A stretch of 25,879 nt of DNA from a virus, in the IMG/VR virus record IMGVR_UViG_3300037493_003036, positions 1 through 25,879 of that record, one strand, 5' to 3'. The notes beneath the pieces are model-generated. The model worked only from the letters and a program-made list of their open reading frames with translations. It did no database searches and had not been told where the DNA came from. Shown here one piece after another: positions 1 to 8,044 of the stretch; the stretch's first letter is position 1; each line of letters opens with the position of its first letter. Position numbers and translations under genes: made by a program.

Positions 1-597
1 CAGAACGAGTGCGCCGATGGCTGTTGACGCCGCAAGTCCGTTTGGGTTCGTGGCGCTATGCAGGATCGCGAGCTTTCCGGCTGGGGCCGCCGTGCCGATG
101 CCGACGTTGCCGCCCGCGGGCTGCAGCGAAATCGGATACGACACGTTGTTCGTTTGCGCGTACATGCCGAACGATGCGTCTGAAAAAGAGCCGACAAACA
201 GCTTGTTGGTGGCGGACCCCTCGATCCTGAGAATGCCGGCGCTGGCTGTTGTTGTCGCCGCAACGGTCGTCGATGTCCCCAAGGCGTGCAGCGGCGCTGT
301 TGGGCTCGCTGTGCCGATGCCGACGTTCTGCGACGCGTCGACCGCAATCGCGAGCGATCCCGATGTCGCAATTCGGACTTGATTCGCGGCTGGAAAATAT
401 ACGCCCGTGTCCGCGTCGGATCCCGTAAACGCGGGCGCGGTCGCGCTTGTGCCCGTCGCGCGGATCGGGCCGCTCGACGAGATCGCCGTTCCCGAGTCGG
501 TCAAGATCGAGTCGCCGATCGTCGTAGGGCTGGACCATTTCGCGACGGTCCCCGTCGTTCCGCGGCCGCCGAGCGGGTTCGTTAGCTGGTTTGACAT
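1..597 (-). CDS. Tail fibre protein, 3' end cut by window edge
   Basis: The frame is open from an ATG at 597 to base 1, giving 199 residues with no stop. A GAGG ribosome-binding site lies 7 bases before the ATG, directly after the upstream stop. Residues about 60-80 read SDADTGVYFPAANQVRIATS, a motif typical of phage fibre shafts, followed by two NVGIGTA(S/A)P repeats. That pattern is common in beta-rich fibres which often end in an S74 chaperone-of-endosialidase domain. Whether that domain exists here lies outside the window. It is the last visible gene of the leftward tail operon, where receptor-binding proteins normally sit. Its role in host attachment is inferred from motif and position. 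The receptor cannot be read. Confidence 0.85.
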   Translation of the reverse strand, partial: MSNQLTNPLGGRGTTGTVAKWSSPTTIGDSILTDSGTAISSSGPIRATGTSATAPAFTGSDADTGVYFPAANQVRIATSGSLAIAVDASQNVGIGTASPTAPLHALGTSTTVAATTTASAGILRIEGSATNKLFVGSFSDASFGMYAQTNNVSYPISLQPAGGNVGIGTAAPAGKLAILHSATNPNGLAASTAIGALVL

Positions 598-605
598 GAT
601 GATCC

Positions 606-1025
606 TCAGTAGAACGCAATCGAGATTTTTTGACCGGCGGTCGCAGCAAACCCGAAGAGGGTCGTGACGTCGACGGCGTTCGCGACCATGTCGACGAGGT
701 ACGCTTGACCCGGCGCGAGCTGGATTCCGCGCGTCGCCGACGCGGTCGAGCCGCCGAGCCGGATCGTTTCGGTGTTGAGCGGCGCCGCCTGGATCGTGAG
801 TGCTCGATCGATCGTGTCGACGGGAGCCGTCGCAAAGAGCGCCGTCGCGACGCCGGTCGAAAGCGTCACGTCGACGGCGTCGCGCATTGTTGCGGTCGAC
901 GGCGTCGGCGTCGCGCTCTCGACGATGACCCGAAGACGGCCGCGGTTGTCGAGCTGAACGGCGTCGGAGACGTTGTCCGTGAGCGTCGGGAGCGTGGAGG
1001 AATAGGTTCCAAGGATCAAGGACAT
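606..1025 (-). CDS. Small tail-tip structural protein, unknown family
   Basis: This is a 139-residue protein without recognisable enzyme motifs. It is rich in Thr, Ala and Val with alternating hydrophobic residues, consistent with a beta-rich virion protein. Near the N-terminus it carries AVQLDNRGRLRVIVES, which resembles AVELQSTNQGALRVHVEN in the next gene upstream (1042-1542). The two may share an N-terminal virion-docking module. A GAGG site lies 8 bases before the ATG at 1025, which fixes the start. It sits between a fibre gene and its relative, so a baseplate, fibre or decoration role is likely but inferred from context only. Confidence 0.7.
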   Translation of the reverse strand: MSLILGTYSSTLPTLTDNVSDAVQLDNRGRLRVIVESATPTPSTATMRDAVDVTLSTGVATALFATAPVDTIDRALTIQAAPLNTETIRLGGSTASATRGIQLAPGQAYLVDMVANAVDVTTLFGFAATAGQKISIAFY

Positions 1026-1041
1026 GCAAAAACCTCTTCGA

Positions 1042-1542
1042 TCAGCGATAGGATGCGGCGACGGCGATCGCCTTTGTGTTGTCGTACGTTAGGGTCGCGT
1101 CTGTCGAGGAGCACGCGACAAACACGCCAAGAGAAAAGCCGATCCCGTTTCCCGAGTCGCGGAAAACCTTTGAAAGATTTGCCGGGCCGGTCGCCGCAAA
1201 CGCGCGGAGCTTCGGCGCTGTGCCGTTGACCGGAAGCGTCACCGCGTCAAAGACCATGATCGTCGTCGAGCCTGTGCCGATGTAAAAATCGAGCGCCCCA
1301 AGGTTTGCGGCGCCGCTTACAAGAAGCCCGGACGCAATCAGCGTTCCGCCGGTGTTTGGGTTGAAAACCCAGGATCCCGCGTTGCCATAGGCGACCGCGG
1401 TCGTGTTCTCGACGTGGACGCGAAGCGCGCCCTGGTTCGTCGACTGGAGCTCGACGGCTTGACCGTTTGCGGCGCTCGGGAGAACGGCGTTATACCGGGC
1501 AAGCCCGAGCCAATTGAAGATCGTTTGCGAAAAATTGCTCAT
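1042..1542 (-). CDS. Tail-tip structural protein, related to its downstream neighbour
   Basis: This is a 166-residue beta-rich protein of unrecognised family. Residues about 20-46 (LPSAANGQAVEL, then GALRVHVEN) match the same region of the 139-residue downstream protein in arrangement and partly in sequence. The remainder, with GSWVFNPNTGGTLIASGLL and an FSLGVFVACSS segment, looks like a compact beta-sandwich, but no fold can be named by eye. The ribosome-binding site before the ATG at 1542 is weak, and a gap of 9 bases separates it from the upstream fibre-like gene. It is probably part of the tail tip. Confidence 0.7.
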   Translation of the reverse strand: MSNFSQTIFNWLGLARYNAVLPSAANGQAVELQSTNQGALRVHVENTTAVAYGNAGSWVFNPNTGGTLIASGLLVSGAANLGALDFYIGTGSTTIMVFDAVTLPVNGTAPKLRAFAATGPANLSKVFRDSGNGIGFSLGVFVACSSTDATLTYDNTKAIAVAASYR

Positions 1543-1551
1543 GTCTCGATC

Positions 1552-2451
1552 CTAGAGGTGGAAGAGGTTGCGCCATCCCTCGGCGACCAGCGTCGAATTT
1601 CCTACAATGTCGCACGTGTGCGCGCTTCGCTTGGCGATAACCTCGACGCAAGGATTCGCGATTCCCCAAGCAAGATCGACGAGCCCGCTCCATTCGACAT
1701 GGATTTGACCGTAAGCCGTCGAAGCCGTGATCAGGACGGCGCGTTCGGATAGAATGTAGTTTGTCGACGGGGTAAAATAATCGTAAGCGCGGAGTGCGAC
1801 CGTGATCACCGGGTTATTTGTCGGAACGCATTCCATCGACGCGCGAACGGTGAACCCGTAGGAAATTTGCGGGCCGCCGCCGAGCGCGTTTGACGTGTTC
1901 CAGAGGTTCTCTTGCTTGTAATCGATGCCGCCGCAATTTACGCGAGCGTAAACCGTTCCCAACGTTGACACGCCGGCGCCGGCGATGAGCCGCGATTGCT
2001 GGACCATGGTCCGGCGCTCGGTGTAGGCTTTTGCCGACCAAAGATCAAAGTCGGGCCGAATCCATCGGCCGGGGTCGCCGATGAGGAGCGCCGCCGGCCG
2101 GTAAAGAGCGCCTTCGATGTCCTCAGAGCCGGCGCCGAGAGCCGGCGCCCACCGATATTCGCCGATCATAACGTTGCCCGCCTCGACCACGCCGACGATG
2201 TCGCCCGCGCCGACGCTTCCCGGCGTGATCGCGAGGAGCGTCCCGATCCCGGCGACGGTCTTGCGCCGCGCGAAGCCCGCGCCCGACCATGCGCCGATCG
2301 CAAGCGCGTTCAATCCGTCGTTGAGGTATTTCGTTCGGTTTGCGAGTGCTTGCGGCGCAAGAGCAAAGCTCGATGCGTCGCCGATGTCCCCGTTTGAAAC
2401 GGTTTGGACGGGCGAGGTGAACGCGGCTGATTCGATGAGGTTTTGCGGCAT
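1552..2451 (-). CDS. Tail fibre-like protein
   Basis: This 299-residue protein has an N-terminus (about residues 1-50) typical of phage fibre baseplate-attachment segments: a Pro/Ser-rich start, a FALAPQALANRTKYLNDG segment (the NRTKYLN element recurs in fibre proteins), then a linker. The middle (about 60-105) has GTLLAITPGSVGAGDIVGVV, resembling a beta-roll. The C-terminal half carries Cys and aromatic residues and may be a folded receptor-facing domain. No enzymatic signature is visible. It follows the gp48-position gene, where Mu-like phages place fibre genes. The fibre assignment is moderate, and receptor specificity is unknown. Confidence 0.7.
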   Translation of the reverse strand: MPQNLIESAAFTSPVQTVSNGDIGDASSFALAPQALANRTKYLNDGLNALAIGAWSGAGFARRKTVAGIGTLLAITPGSVGAGDIVGVVEAGNVMIGEYRWAPALGAGSEDIEGALYRPAALLIGDPGRWIRPDFDLWSAKAYTERRTMVQQSRLIAGAGVSTLGTVYARVNCGGIDYKQENLWNTSNALGGGPQISYGFTVRASMECVPTNNPVITVALRAYDYFTPSTNYILSERAVLITASTAYGQIHVEWSGLVDLAWGIANPCVEVIAKRSAHTCDIVGNSTLVAEGWRNLFHL

Positions 2452-2460
2452 GTTCTCGGC

Positions 2461-3060
2461 TCAAATCGGGGTGATCGTGATCGAGGTCGTCGGATAGGTG
2501 ATCCAATAGACAAGCGAGATCGTTGAATGGGCGGCTTTCACTTTTTGGATCATCCGCACGAGCCGCCGAAGGTACGCGCCGACGGCGCCAAACCCGATCA
2601 CAAGATCGGGACCGACGGTCGCGCCGAGACCGACGGTCCATGACGTGAACGGAGGCACGTCCGGGCCGAACGGCGCCGCAACGGAGACGATCACGGTCGG
2701 CCAGCTTAGCGGGACGGCCGGAAATTCCAAGATCGTGTAGTTTGGAAACCCGCAGAGAGGGACGACGACGTCGAGTGCGGCGACCGTTCCGGCTTTTCCC
2801 CAGATCTCCATCGCCCGAGCCGAAACCGTTTCCGCAAACGCGAGCTCGGCGGCGTTAATCGGGCCGTCGAGGAACGCGTCGGCGCACGTCGCGAGCACGG
2901 CGTCGGGTGCCGCGTCGAGGCTCCACGCCGTCGCGGCGTCGCGGGCGCCTTGCGCCATCGCGTCGCGAAAGAGCCCGAACGACTCGAGGAGCGCGGAGCC
3001 CTGCCCGCGTTGCATCCACGCGGGAGCTCGATCGCGTTCGTAATCGACGAAGTCTGTCAC
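2461..3060 (-). CDS. Baseplate/tail protein in the gp48 (DUF2313-like) position
   Basis: This is a 199-residue protein whose GTG start (3060) overlaps the stop of the gpJ-like gene as GTGA, so translation is probably coupled. The helical N-terminal part contains DYERDRAPAWMQRGQGSAL and FRDAMAQGARDAATAW. A RAMEIWGKAGTVAAL element sits at about residues 87-101, and the C-terminal end is beta-rich. Mu gp48 and related P2 gpI-type proteins lie directly downstream of gpJ/gp47 and connect the wedge to the fibres. That synteny, more than sequence, supports this call. Confidence 0.65.
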   Translation of the reverse strand: MTDFVDYERDRAPAWMQRGQGSALLESFGLFRDAMAQGARDAATAWSLDAAPDAVLATCADAFLDGPINAAELAFAETVSARAMEIWGKAGTVAALDVVVPLCGFPNYTILEFPAVPLSWPTVIVSVAAPFGPDVPPFTSWTVGLGATVGPDLVIGFGAVGAYLRRLVRMIQKVKAAHSTISLVYWITYPTTSITITPI

Positions 3061-4163
3061 AGTGACACCGCGCTGACCGTGAGAGCAAAGCCGACGATCG
3101 ACGTCGCCGACGGTGCCACGTAGTCGCCGAAGCCCGAAGTGATTATCGCGTTCGCGGCCGCGGCCGGCGACATGAGCGCCTCGAGGACGGCGGCGCCGTA
3201 GACCGTTCCGCCGATCGGCGCCGCGTTGACGACGGCGGCGACGGCCGATTGCGCTTCGCTTGCGAGCGACGCGAGCGGGGTCGAGTCGCCGGCGGCTCGA
3301 TAGACGGTCGCGGTGACGGTGAAGAACGCCTGCGATGCCGCAATGGTCACGATCGACGTCCCCATCGCTCGGGCCGCTTGTAGGTACGCGTCCACGGCCG
3401 CAACGGTGCCCGCCGTCGCTCCGCTCGTCGCCGTCGCGAGCACGACGCGGATTTGACCGTTTCCGAGATTGTCAACGCGCACGCGCGCGACCTCGGCGGC
3501 CGCGTCGAAAGACCACGCCCTGATTTGGCTTTCCGTCTGATTGCCGCGCTTCGACCATTGAAGATTGCACCTAGTCCGCAAACGCTCGTCGGTTTCGGCG
3601 TCCGTTCCGGCGCTCGTGATCCATGTCGAGCTGATCGGCGGATTCGCGACCGTGAGCGACGGCTGACCCGAGGCGATCAGCGTGATCGCGTTGTTCGCGA
3701 CGTTGAAGCCGGCGCCCGTTTGCGCCGCGATGACCTCGACGCTGAGAGTCTGCGACGCGAGGAGCGACACGGCCGCGCGGTTTGTAAATCTTTTGGCGCC
3801 GTCCGCCGTCGCGACGACGAGCGCGCCGGCCGCGAAGCTCCGCGGGCTTGCGCTGGTATCCGAGAGGTTGACAAAGCCGATCGTCGCCGTGCCGTCGAGG
3901 CGCGCGAGCCCGAAATGGGACGTCGCGAGCATGTCGAGCCAGTCGGCGGCCGCGGTCGATAGGTGTGTGCCCCGAGCGACGTCGGAGATCAGTCCGTAAA
4001 GCTCGGCGTTCAGCCCCGCATTTGACTCGAAGAGCGTGCGCGCGACGCTTCCGCTCTGCCACGAAGCGACGGGCATTCCCGCGATTCGCGCGACGGCGAT
4101 CGATTGGTCGAGGAGCTCCGACGAGGTCGGCACGGTGATTAGGTCGTCGAGCGAAGCGGCCAT
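3057..4163 (-). CDS. Baseplate assembly protein J-like (Mu gp47-like)
   Basis: This 368-residue protein has the layout of the baseplate_J family: a helical N-terminus with the SELLDQSIAVARIAGMPVASW region, then GGNAxL-like FESNAGLNAELYGLISDVARG, a beta-rich middle, and TDAETDERLRTRCNLQWSKRG at about 190-210, which is the family's recognisable T-DERLR stretch. These proteins form the baseplate wedge of contractile tails, joining the gp25-like protein to the periphery. The ATG at 4163 overlaps the previous stop (TAATG). The order gp25-like, gpJ-like, gp48-position is standard for P2/Mu-type baseplates. Confidence 0.9.
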   Translation of the reverse strand: MAASLDDLITVPTSSELLDQSIAVARIAGMPVASWQSGSVARTLFESNAGLNAELYGLISDVARGTHLSTAAADWLDMLATSHFGLARLDGTATIGFVNLSDTSASPRSFAAGALVVATADGAKRFTNRAAVSLLASQTLSVEVIAAQTGAGFNVANNAITLIASGQPSLTVANPPISSTWITSAGTDAETDERLRTRCNLQWSKRGNQTESQIRAWSFDAAAEVARVRVDNLGNGQIRVVLATATSGATAGTVAAVDAYLQAARAMGTSIVTIAASQAFFTVTATVYRAAGDSTPLASLASEAQSAVAAVVNAAPIGGTVYGAAVLEALMSPAAAANAIITSGFGDYVAPSATSIVGFALTVSAVSL

Positions 4164-4573
4164 TAGGACACCGAAGCGGCGAGGAGGTCGGCGGAAACGT
4201 TGTCGATCGCGAGCGTCATCGCGAACGGCACGCCGTCGATTGGTAGCACAATCAAGCGCAACGCGAGCCGATAGGAAAGGCCGGCCGCCTCGATCGACGA
4301 GCTCTCGACCTCGACGTCGGCGACGCGCTCGTCTTTCGCGAGCTCCGCGGCAACGAGCGCCGAAATCGCGGGAAGGCTTCGCGCGTTGAACCCGTCGCCG
4401 AGGAGCGCGCGCACGTCGTAACCATATTCAGGATCGTACGGAAGCCCGCCGGAAGGCGTTTCGAGGCGCCGCGCGAGAGCTTGCCCGAGCATCGCGACGC
4501 TCGAGGCTTGCCACGCGAAAGAGACGTCAAGCCCGTCTGGGTGCGTCGACACGTCGAGACCAAAATCGCTCAT
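4163..4573 (-). CDS. Baseplate wedge protein, gpW/gp25 family (Mu gp46-like)
   Basis: This 136-residue protein matches the gp25/gpW lysozyme-like wedge family. LGQALARRLETPSGGLPYDP followed by EYGYDVRALLGDG, at about residues 29-62, corresponds to the conserved R-L-TP-G-L-DPEYG region around the EPR-type core that contacts sheath and wedge. The C-terminal part is the usual mixed alpha/beta tail with RVADVEVESSSIE and a final LAIDNV. Length is normal for the family. The ATG overlaps the stop of the hub gene (ATGA), and its own stop overlaps the gpJ-like start. It acts in the virion baseplate and nucleates sheath assembly in known relatives. Confidence 0.9.
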   Translation of the reverse strand: MSDFGLDVSTHPDGLDVSFAWQASSVAMLGQALARRLETPSGGLPYDPEYGYDVRALLGDGFNARSLPAISALVAAELAKDERVADVEVESSSIEAAGLSYRLALRLIVLPIDGVPFAMTLAIDNVSADLLAASVS

Positions 4574-5754
4574 GCGAGCACCTTAAGATTTCCGGCGCCG
4601 ATAAGCGCGGCCGGGTTGACGTCGGACACACGGAGGACCGGCGACGGAGGAAAGCCCGGCGCGAGCTCGATCGTCGTCGATGCGTCGATCACGACCGAAG
4701 CCGCCGAGACGTTGATCGTCGTCGTCGCCGAGATCGAAAGGCTCGTCGCGCTCGCATTGGTGAGGATCGCAAACGGTGTCCCCATGTCGCGCGCGAATCC
4801 TAGCAGAGCTCGAGAGCCCGGCGACGGCGTCGCCGTCACGCCCGCGATTGGCTGAACAAGCGGCACGGACGCGAGCCCCGCGATCCGTTCGTCATCGGGC
4901 TCGAGGTCGACCGTCGAGCTCGTCGAGCTCGTCACGGTGCAAGGGTAGAGCGTCACGGTTTCCGAGTTGTTCCATCGCATCGCCGATCCGACGGCTCGCA
5001 CGAAGTCGCGCTTCATCGTGTCGAGGTCGTCGAGCGGCGCCGACGGTGAAAGCGCGTCGCAATCGATGACCGCGCGGCACGCTTCCGCCGTTAGCTCGTA
5101 AGCGACGCGCCCAATGATGAGCTCGTCGAGGTACTGACCCGGACGCGGCAACGGGAGCTCGGCGACGACGACGGAGCGGGAGTCGATCGGCACGCGGTCA
5201 ACGACGACGAACGCGCCCGAAACGCGCCGCGCGTTGCGGCTCTTGGCTTCGGGCGAATCGACTTCATCGCCGATCCATAGCTCGCCGGCTTCGGTGTATC
5301 GCCACGCGGCGCCGACCTCGAGCGCGAAGAGGTCGAGCGCCGTCGAGCTGCTCACGGCCGGGATTGAGTAGCGTTCAAAGACTTGCACGAGCACGCGCGC
5401 GCTCGTGTAGCTCGACACGATGACGTCCATCGTCGAGGCGATCGCCTGCAAGATCGACGCGCCCGAAGAGCGCCGAAACGAGCGCGGCGACATCATGTTG
5501 TCCCCGTTGCCAAGCCCGCCGATCAAGAGCACGTGAAGCCGATCCCGGAACGCGTCGGCGCTTGCGACTCGAGCCGCAAGCGAGGTCGACTGATCCGTCG
5601 TCGCGTCGGTTCCGACGAGCCGGACAAAGTCCGGGAGATTGTCTTCGACGCCTTCAAGATCAACATCGGCGTGCCACTGTCCACGGCGCACAAGGTGGAT
5701 CGACGCCTCGACGACGGCGCGGCCGTTGATCGACCAGGAGATCGCGCCGCTCAT
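4570..5754 (-). CDS. Baseplate hub protein with probable fused spike domain
   Basis: This 394-residue protein starts like gp27/gpD/Mu gp44-type hubs, with a beta-rich N-terminal domain (about 1-50: INGRAVVEASIHLVRRGQW) and further mixed domains to about 260. Residues 265-332 look like an OB-fold spike segment: YPCTVTSSTSSTVDL, then PLVQPIAGVTATPSPGSRAL and DMGTPFAIL. Residues 336-366 are short alternating Ser/Thr/Val strands (SISATTTINVSAASVVIDAS) like the beta-helix of gpV/gp45 spikes. No separate spike gene exists between this gene and the gp25-like gene, so hub and spike appear joined. The ATG overlaps the upstream stop. The hub and spike roles are inferred from position and domain style. 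Confidence 0.75.
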   Translation of the reverse strand: MSGAISWSINGRAVVEASIHLVRRGQWHADVDLEGVEDNLPDFVRLVGTDATTDQSTSLAARVASADAFRDRLHVLLIGGLGNGDNMMSPRSFRRSSGASILQAIASTMDVIVSSYTSARVLVQVFERYSIPAVSSSTALDLFALEVGAAWRYTEAGELWIGDEVDSPEAKSRNARRVSGAFVVVDRVPIDSRSVVVAELPLPRPGQYLDELIIGRVAYELTAEACRAVIDCDALSPSAPLDDLDTMKRDFVRAVGSAMRWNNSETVTLYPCTVTSSTSSTVDLEPDDERIAGLASVPLVQPIAGVTATPSPGSRALLGFARDMGTPFAILTNASATSLSISATTTINVSAASVVIDASTTIELAPGFPPSPVLRVSDVNPAALIGAGNLKVLA

Positions 5755-6344
5755 GGTTTGTTGCCCGTTGCGCGCGGCGACGTCGGCGACGCTGCCTTCG
5801 GTTGCGTACCGGCGCCGGGCGCGGCGACGGCGGCGGCCGCTTTGCGTTTTGCGTTCAGAGCGTTAACGGCGTCGAGGACGTTCGTCGCCGGCGCGACCTT
5901 TTTCGCGGACGGCTTCGGCTTTTTGAAATTCTCGACGAGCTTCGCGGTCGCGCTCCAAATGCGCCTTCCGTCCGCTTTTGGGATCTCCAGGCTCTCGATC
6001 ACGAATTCGCGAAGCCCATGCATTTGCAAGAGCGGGTGCAGGACGATGACCGGCGCCGGCCGTTGCTTGCCCGGCTTCGGCATGATCGTGCGCGTCAATC
6101 GGTCGTACGCGGCAAAGTGATCGGCGTTCCAGAGCTTCCAGGAGATCGAGATTTTTGCAGGCGAGTAGCCTTGATACGACACTTTCGCGCCGTCCGTTCC
6201 GGGCGCCTCGGCGACGTCCCACTTTGATCCGACGGTGCCGCCGATCTCGACCGCGGTCGCGGAGAAGTCGACCTGCGTTTGACCGGCGACAAACGACAAC
6301 GCGTCCCAATCGGGCGTGACGGCGGAGGTGGGGAAAAACGTCAT
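5751..6344 (-). CDS. Tail protein between tape measure and hub (gp43 position)
   Basis: This 197-residue protein has two parts. Residues about 1-130 are a folded beta-rich domain with GSKWDVAEAPGTDGAKVSYQ and KISISWKLWNADHFAAYDRL, reminiscent of small tail proteins that cap the tube at the baseplate. Residues about 130-197 are a low-complexity Lys/Ala/Pro tail (KKPKPSAKKVAP onward). Mu gp43 and LysM-bearing adaptors occupy this position, but no LysM motif is visible. The ATG at 6344 overlaps the stop of the tape-measure gene (TAATG). It is probably a tube-to-hub connector. The family is not firmly recognised. Confidence 0.7.
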   Translation of the reverse strand: MTFFPTSAVTPDWDALSFVAGQTQVDFSATAVEIGGTVGSKWDVAEAPGTDGAKVSYQGYSPAKISISWKLWNADHFAAYDRLTRTIMPKPGKQRPAPVIVLHPLLQMHGLREFVIESLEIPKADGRRIWSATAKLVENFKKPKPSAKKVAPATNVLDAVNALNAKRKAAAAVAAPGAGTQPKAASPTSPRATGNKP

Positions 6345-8035
6345 TAGGAAATCTCGATCGCGAGTTGTCGGAAGAGTGTTGCGACCTCTTCGGCCGTGAC
6401 GCGGCGGATCTCTTCGGCGATTTGTCCCGCGTCGCCGCCGGCGCCGTCGACATTGATCGTGATCGACGGCGCAAACGTCGTCGAGCCGCGGCCGCTTGCG
6501 GCGCTCGTCGTCGGCGTCGCGACCATCGCGCCGATCGCGGCTTGAGGCGCGCCGCTGTCAAGCCCTTGCTCAAATCCCGCGGTGACGTTCTCGCCGAGCG
6601 CGGCGAAGACGGTCGACGGCGAGTGAATGCCGAGAACGGTTTTGACGCCTTCGGGGAGCATTGCGACGAGCGTTTGAAAGCCCGAAAGGAGCGTCGCCCA
6701 TCCCGACGTGATCCCGCTCCAAAGCCCGGCGACGAGGTCGGATCCGATCGTCTTGAAGAGCGCAAACGCGCTCGACACGGCGGCGCCAAATTCGCCGAAG
6801 CCGCCGACGACGGAGTACACAAAATCGCCGATCGCGCTTCCGGCTTGAGCCGACCACACGAGGACCGTTTGATACGCGGTCACGACAAGCGAGATCGCGC
6901 CGGCGACGACGCCGAGAGCGGTCGCGGTGAGGATCAAAATCGTCTTGAACGACTCAAACATTTTTTTGGTTCCGTCGCCGTCGGCGGCGGTCTTCCCGAA
7001 GAGGCTCGAGATCGTGCCGAACGTCTCCGAAAAAACGCCTTTGAGTTCGGGCAAGAACGAAACGAAATCGAGGACGAGCGGCTCCATGCGCTTCGCGAAT
7101 TCGCCAAACGAATTCCCGATCCCTTCAAGCATTGCGACGATCGGTCTTCCCGTTTCGCTTGCGGGATCGAGCACGCCGGAAAGCGCCGCGACGAAGTGCT
7201 TAACGTTGTCGAGCGCCGGGCCGGTTTGCACGGCGTTGAAAAGCTCAAAGGGCCGCGACGTAAGCGACGACACGAGCCCGCCGAGCGACGTCGAGAGCTT
7301 GTCCATCATGCCGCCGAGCTCGCCGCCGCTGACGGTTTCTTGAAGGGCTTGAAGCGTCGCCGCGATCCCGGCCGTCGCGTCGATCTTTCCTTCGCTTTGC
7401 AGCTTTTTCGCGGCGTCCGCGGTGATCCCGAGCTGCGTTCCGAGAACTTCGTATACGCGCTTAAGCGGGATCCCGGCGCTTGCAAGCGAGTCCATGGACT
7501 CGCCGGTTAGTTTGCCTTGCGCCTTGATCTTGCCGAACGCTTCCGTCACTCGGTCCATGACCTCGGTCGACATGCCTTTGAGCGCGGCGAGGTCGCCGAC
7601 GCCTTTCATAACGATGTCGAGCTCCATCGGCTTGAAGCCGGCCGTGAGGAGTTTTTGGTACGTCTCGATGACTTGCGGCGTCTCGAAAGGCGTCTTTCCC
7701 GCAAATTCGACCGCCTGCTTATAGAGCTGATCCGCCTCTTGCTTCGATCCGACGAGCGTCTCGAGCGCGACCATCGTGTTTTCTTTGAAGACCGCGGAGT
7801 CGTAAGCGAATTTCGCCGTTGCTTTTGCGGCGTCGAACGCGACGCTTGCGACCTTTGCGAGAGCTTGCGCCGCAAGCGTGCCGACTGCGACGGCGGCGGC
7901 GCCGAATCCGCCGACGTTCTTTTGTGCGCCCGCGCCCGCGCTCGAGGTTCGGTCGAGCGCGTCGGCCGCCTTGTTCGCGGGTCCGCTTACCTGATCGGAG
8001 AGCGAGACAACAAATTCAAACGCGTTGCCCGCCAT
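6344..8035 (-). CDS. Tail tape measure protein
   Basis: This 563-residue protein is the longest tail gene. An Ala-rich N-terminus is followed by a phage tape-measure core (about 80-195) containing FKENTMVALETLVGSKQEAD, FAGKTPFETPQVIETYQKLL and LTGESMDSLASAGIPLKRVY, which are typical of this superfamily. A hydrophobic stretch lies at about 366-395. The C-terminal LGIHSPSTVFAALGENVTAG (468-487) is a motif seen at the end of many tape measures. The protein sets tail length and fills the tube lumen. At roughly 1.5 angstrom per residue the tail would be about 80-85 nm, an estimate. It starts 10 bases after the frameshifted chaperone stop, in the classic order. Confidence 0.92.
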   Translation of the reverse strand: MAGNAFEFVVSLSDQVSGPANKAADALDRTSSAGAGAQKNVGGFGAAAVAVGTLAAQALAKVASVAFDAAKATAKFAYDSAVFKENTMVALETLVGSKQEADQLYKQAVEFAGKTPFETPQVIETYQKLLTAGFKPMELDIVMKGVGDLAALKGMSTEVMDRVTEAFGKIKAQGKLTGESMDSLASAGIPLKRVYEVLGTQLGITADAAKKLQSEGKIDATAGIAATLQALQETVSGGELGGMMDKLSTSLGGLVSSLTSRPFELFNAVQTGPALDNVKHFVAALSGVLDPASETGRPIVAMLEGIGNSFGEFAKRMEPLVLDFVSFLPELKGVFSETFGTISSLFGKTAADGDGTKKMFESFKTILILTATALGVVAGAISLVVTAYQTVLVWSAQAGSAIGDFVYSVVGGFGEFGAAVSSAFALFKTIGSDLVAGLWSGITSGWATLLSGFQTLVAMLPEGVKTVLGIHSPSTVFAALGENVTAGFEQGLDSGAPQAAIGAMVATPTTSAASGRGSTTFAPSITINVDGAGGDAGQIAEEIRRVTAEEVATLFRQLAIEIS

Positions 8036-8044
8036 GGTCGGTCG

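Noticed and set aside
2663-2677. Possible further copy of the array palindrome in a tail gene
   Set aside because: CGTCCGGGCCGAACG has three mismatches and no neighbouring copies, which is expected by chance at this GC content.
6365-7510. Plus-strand 381-codon frame within the tape measure
   Set aside because: Antisense to a clear tape-measure gene, with extreme Arg content and no start signal.
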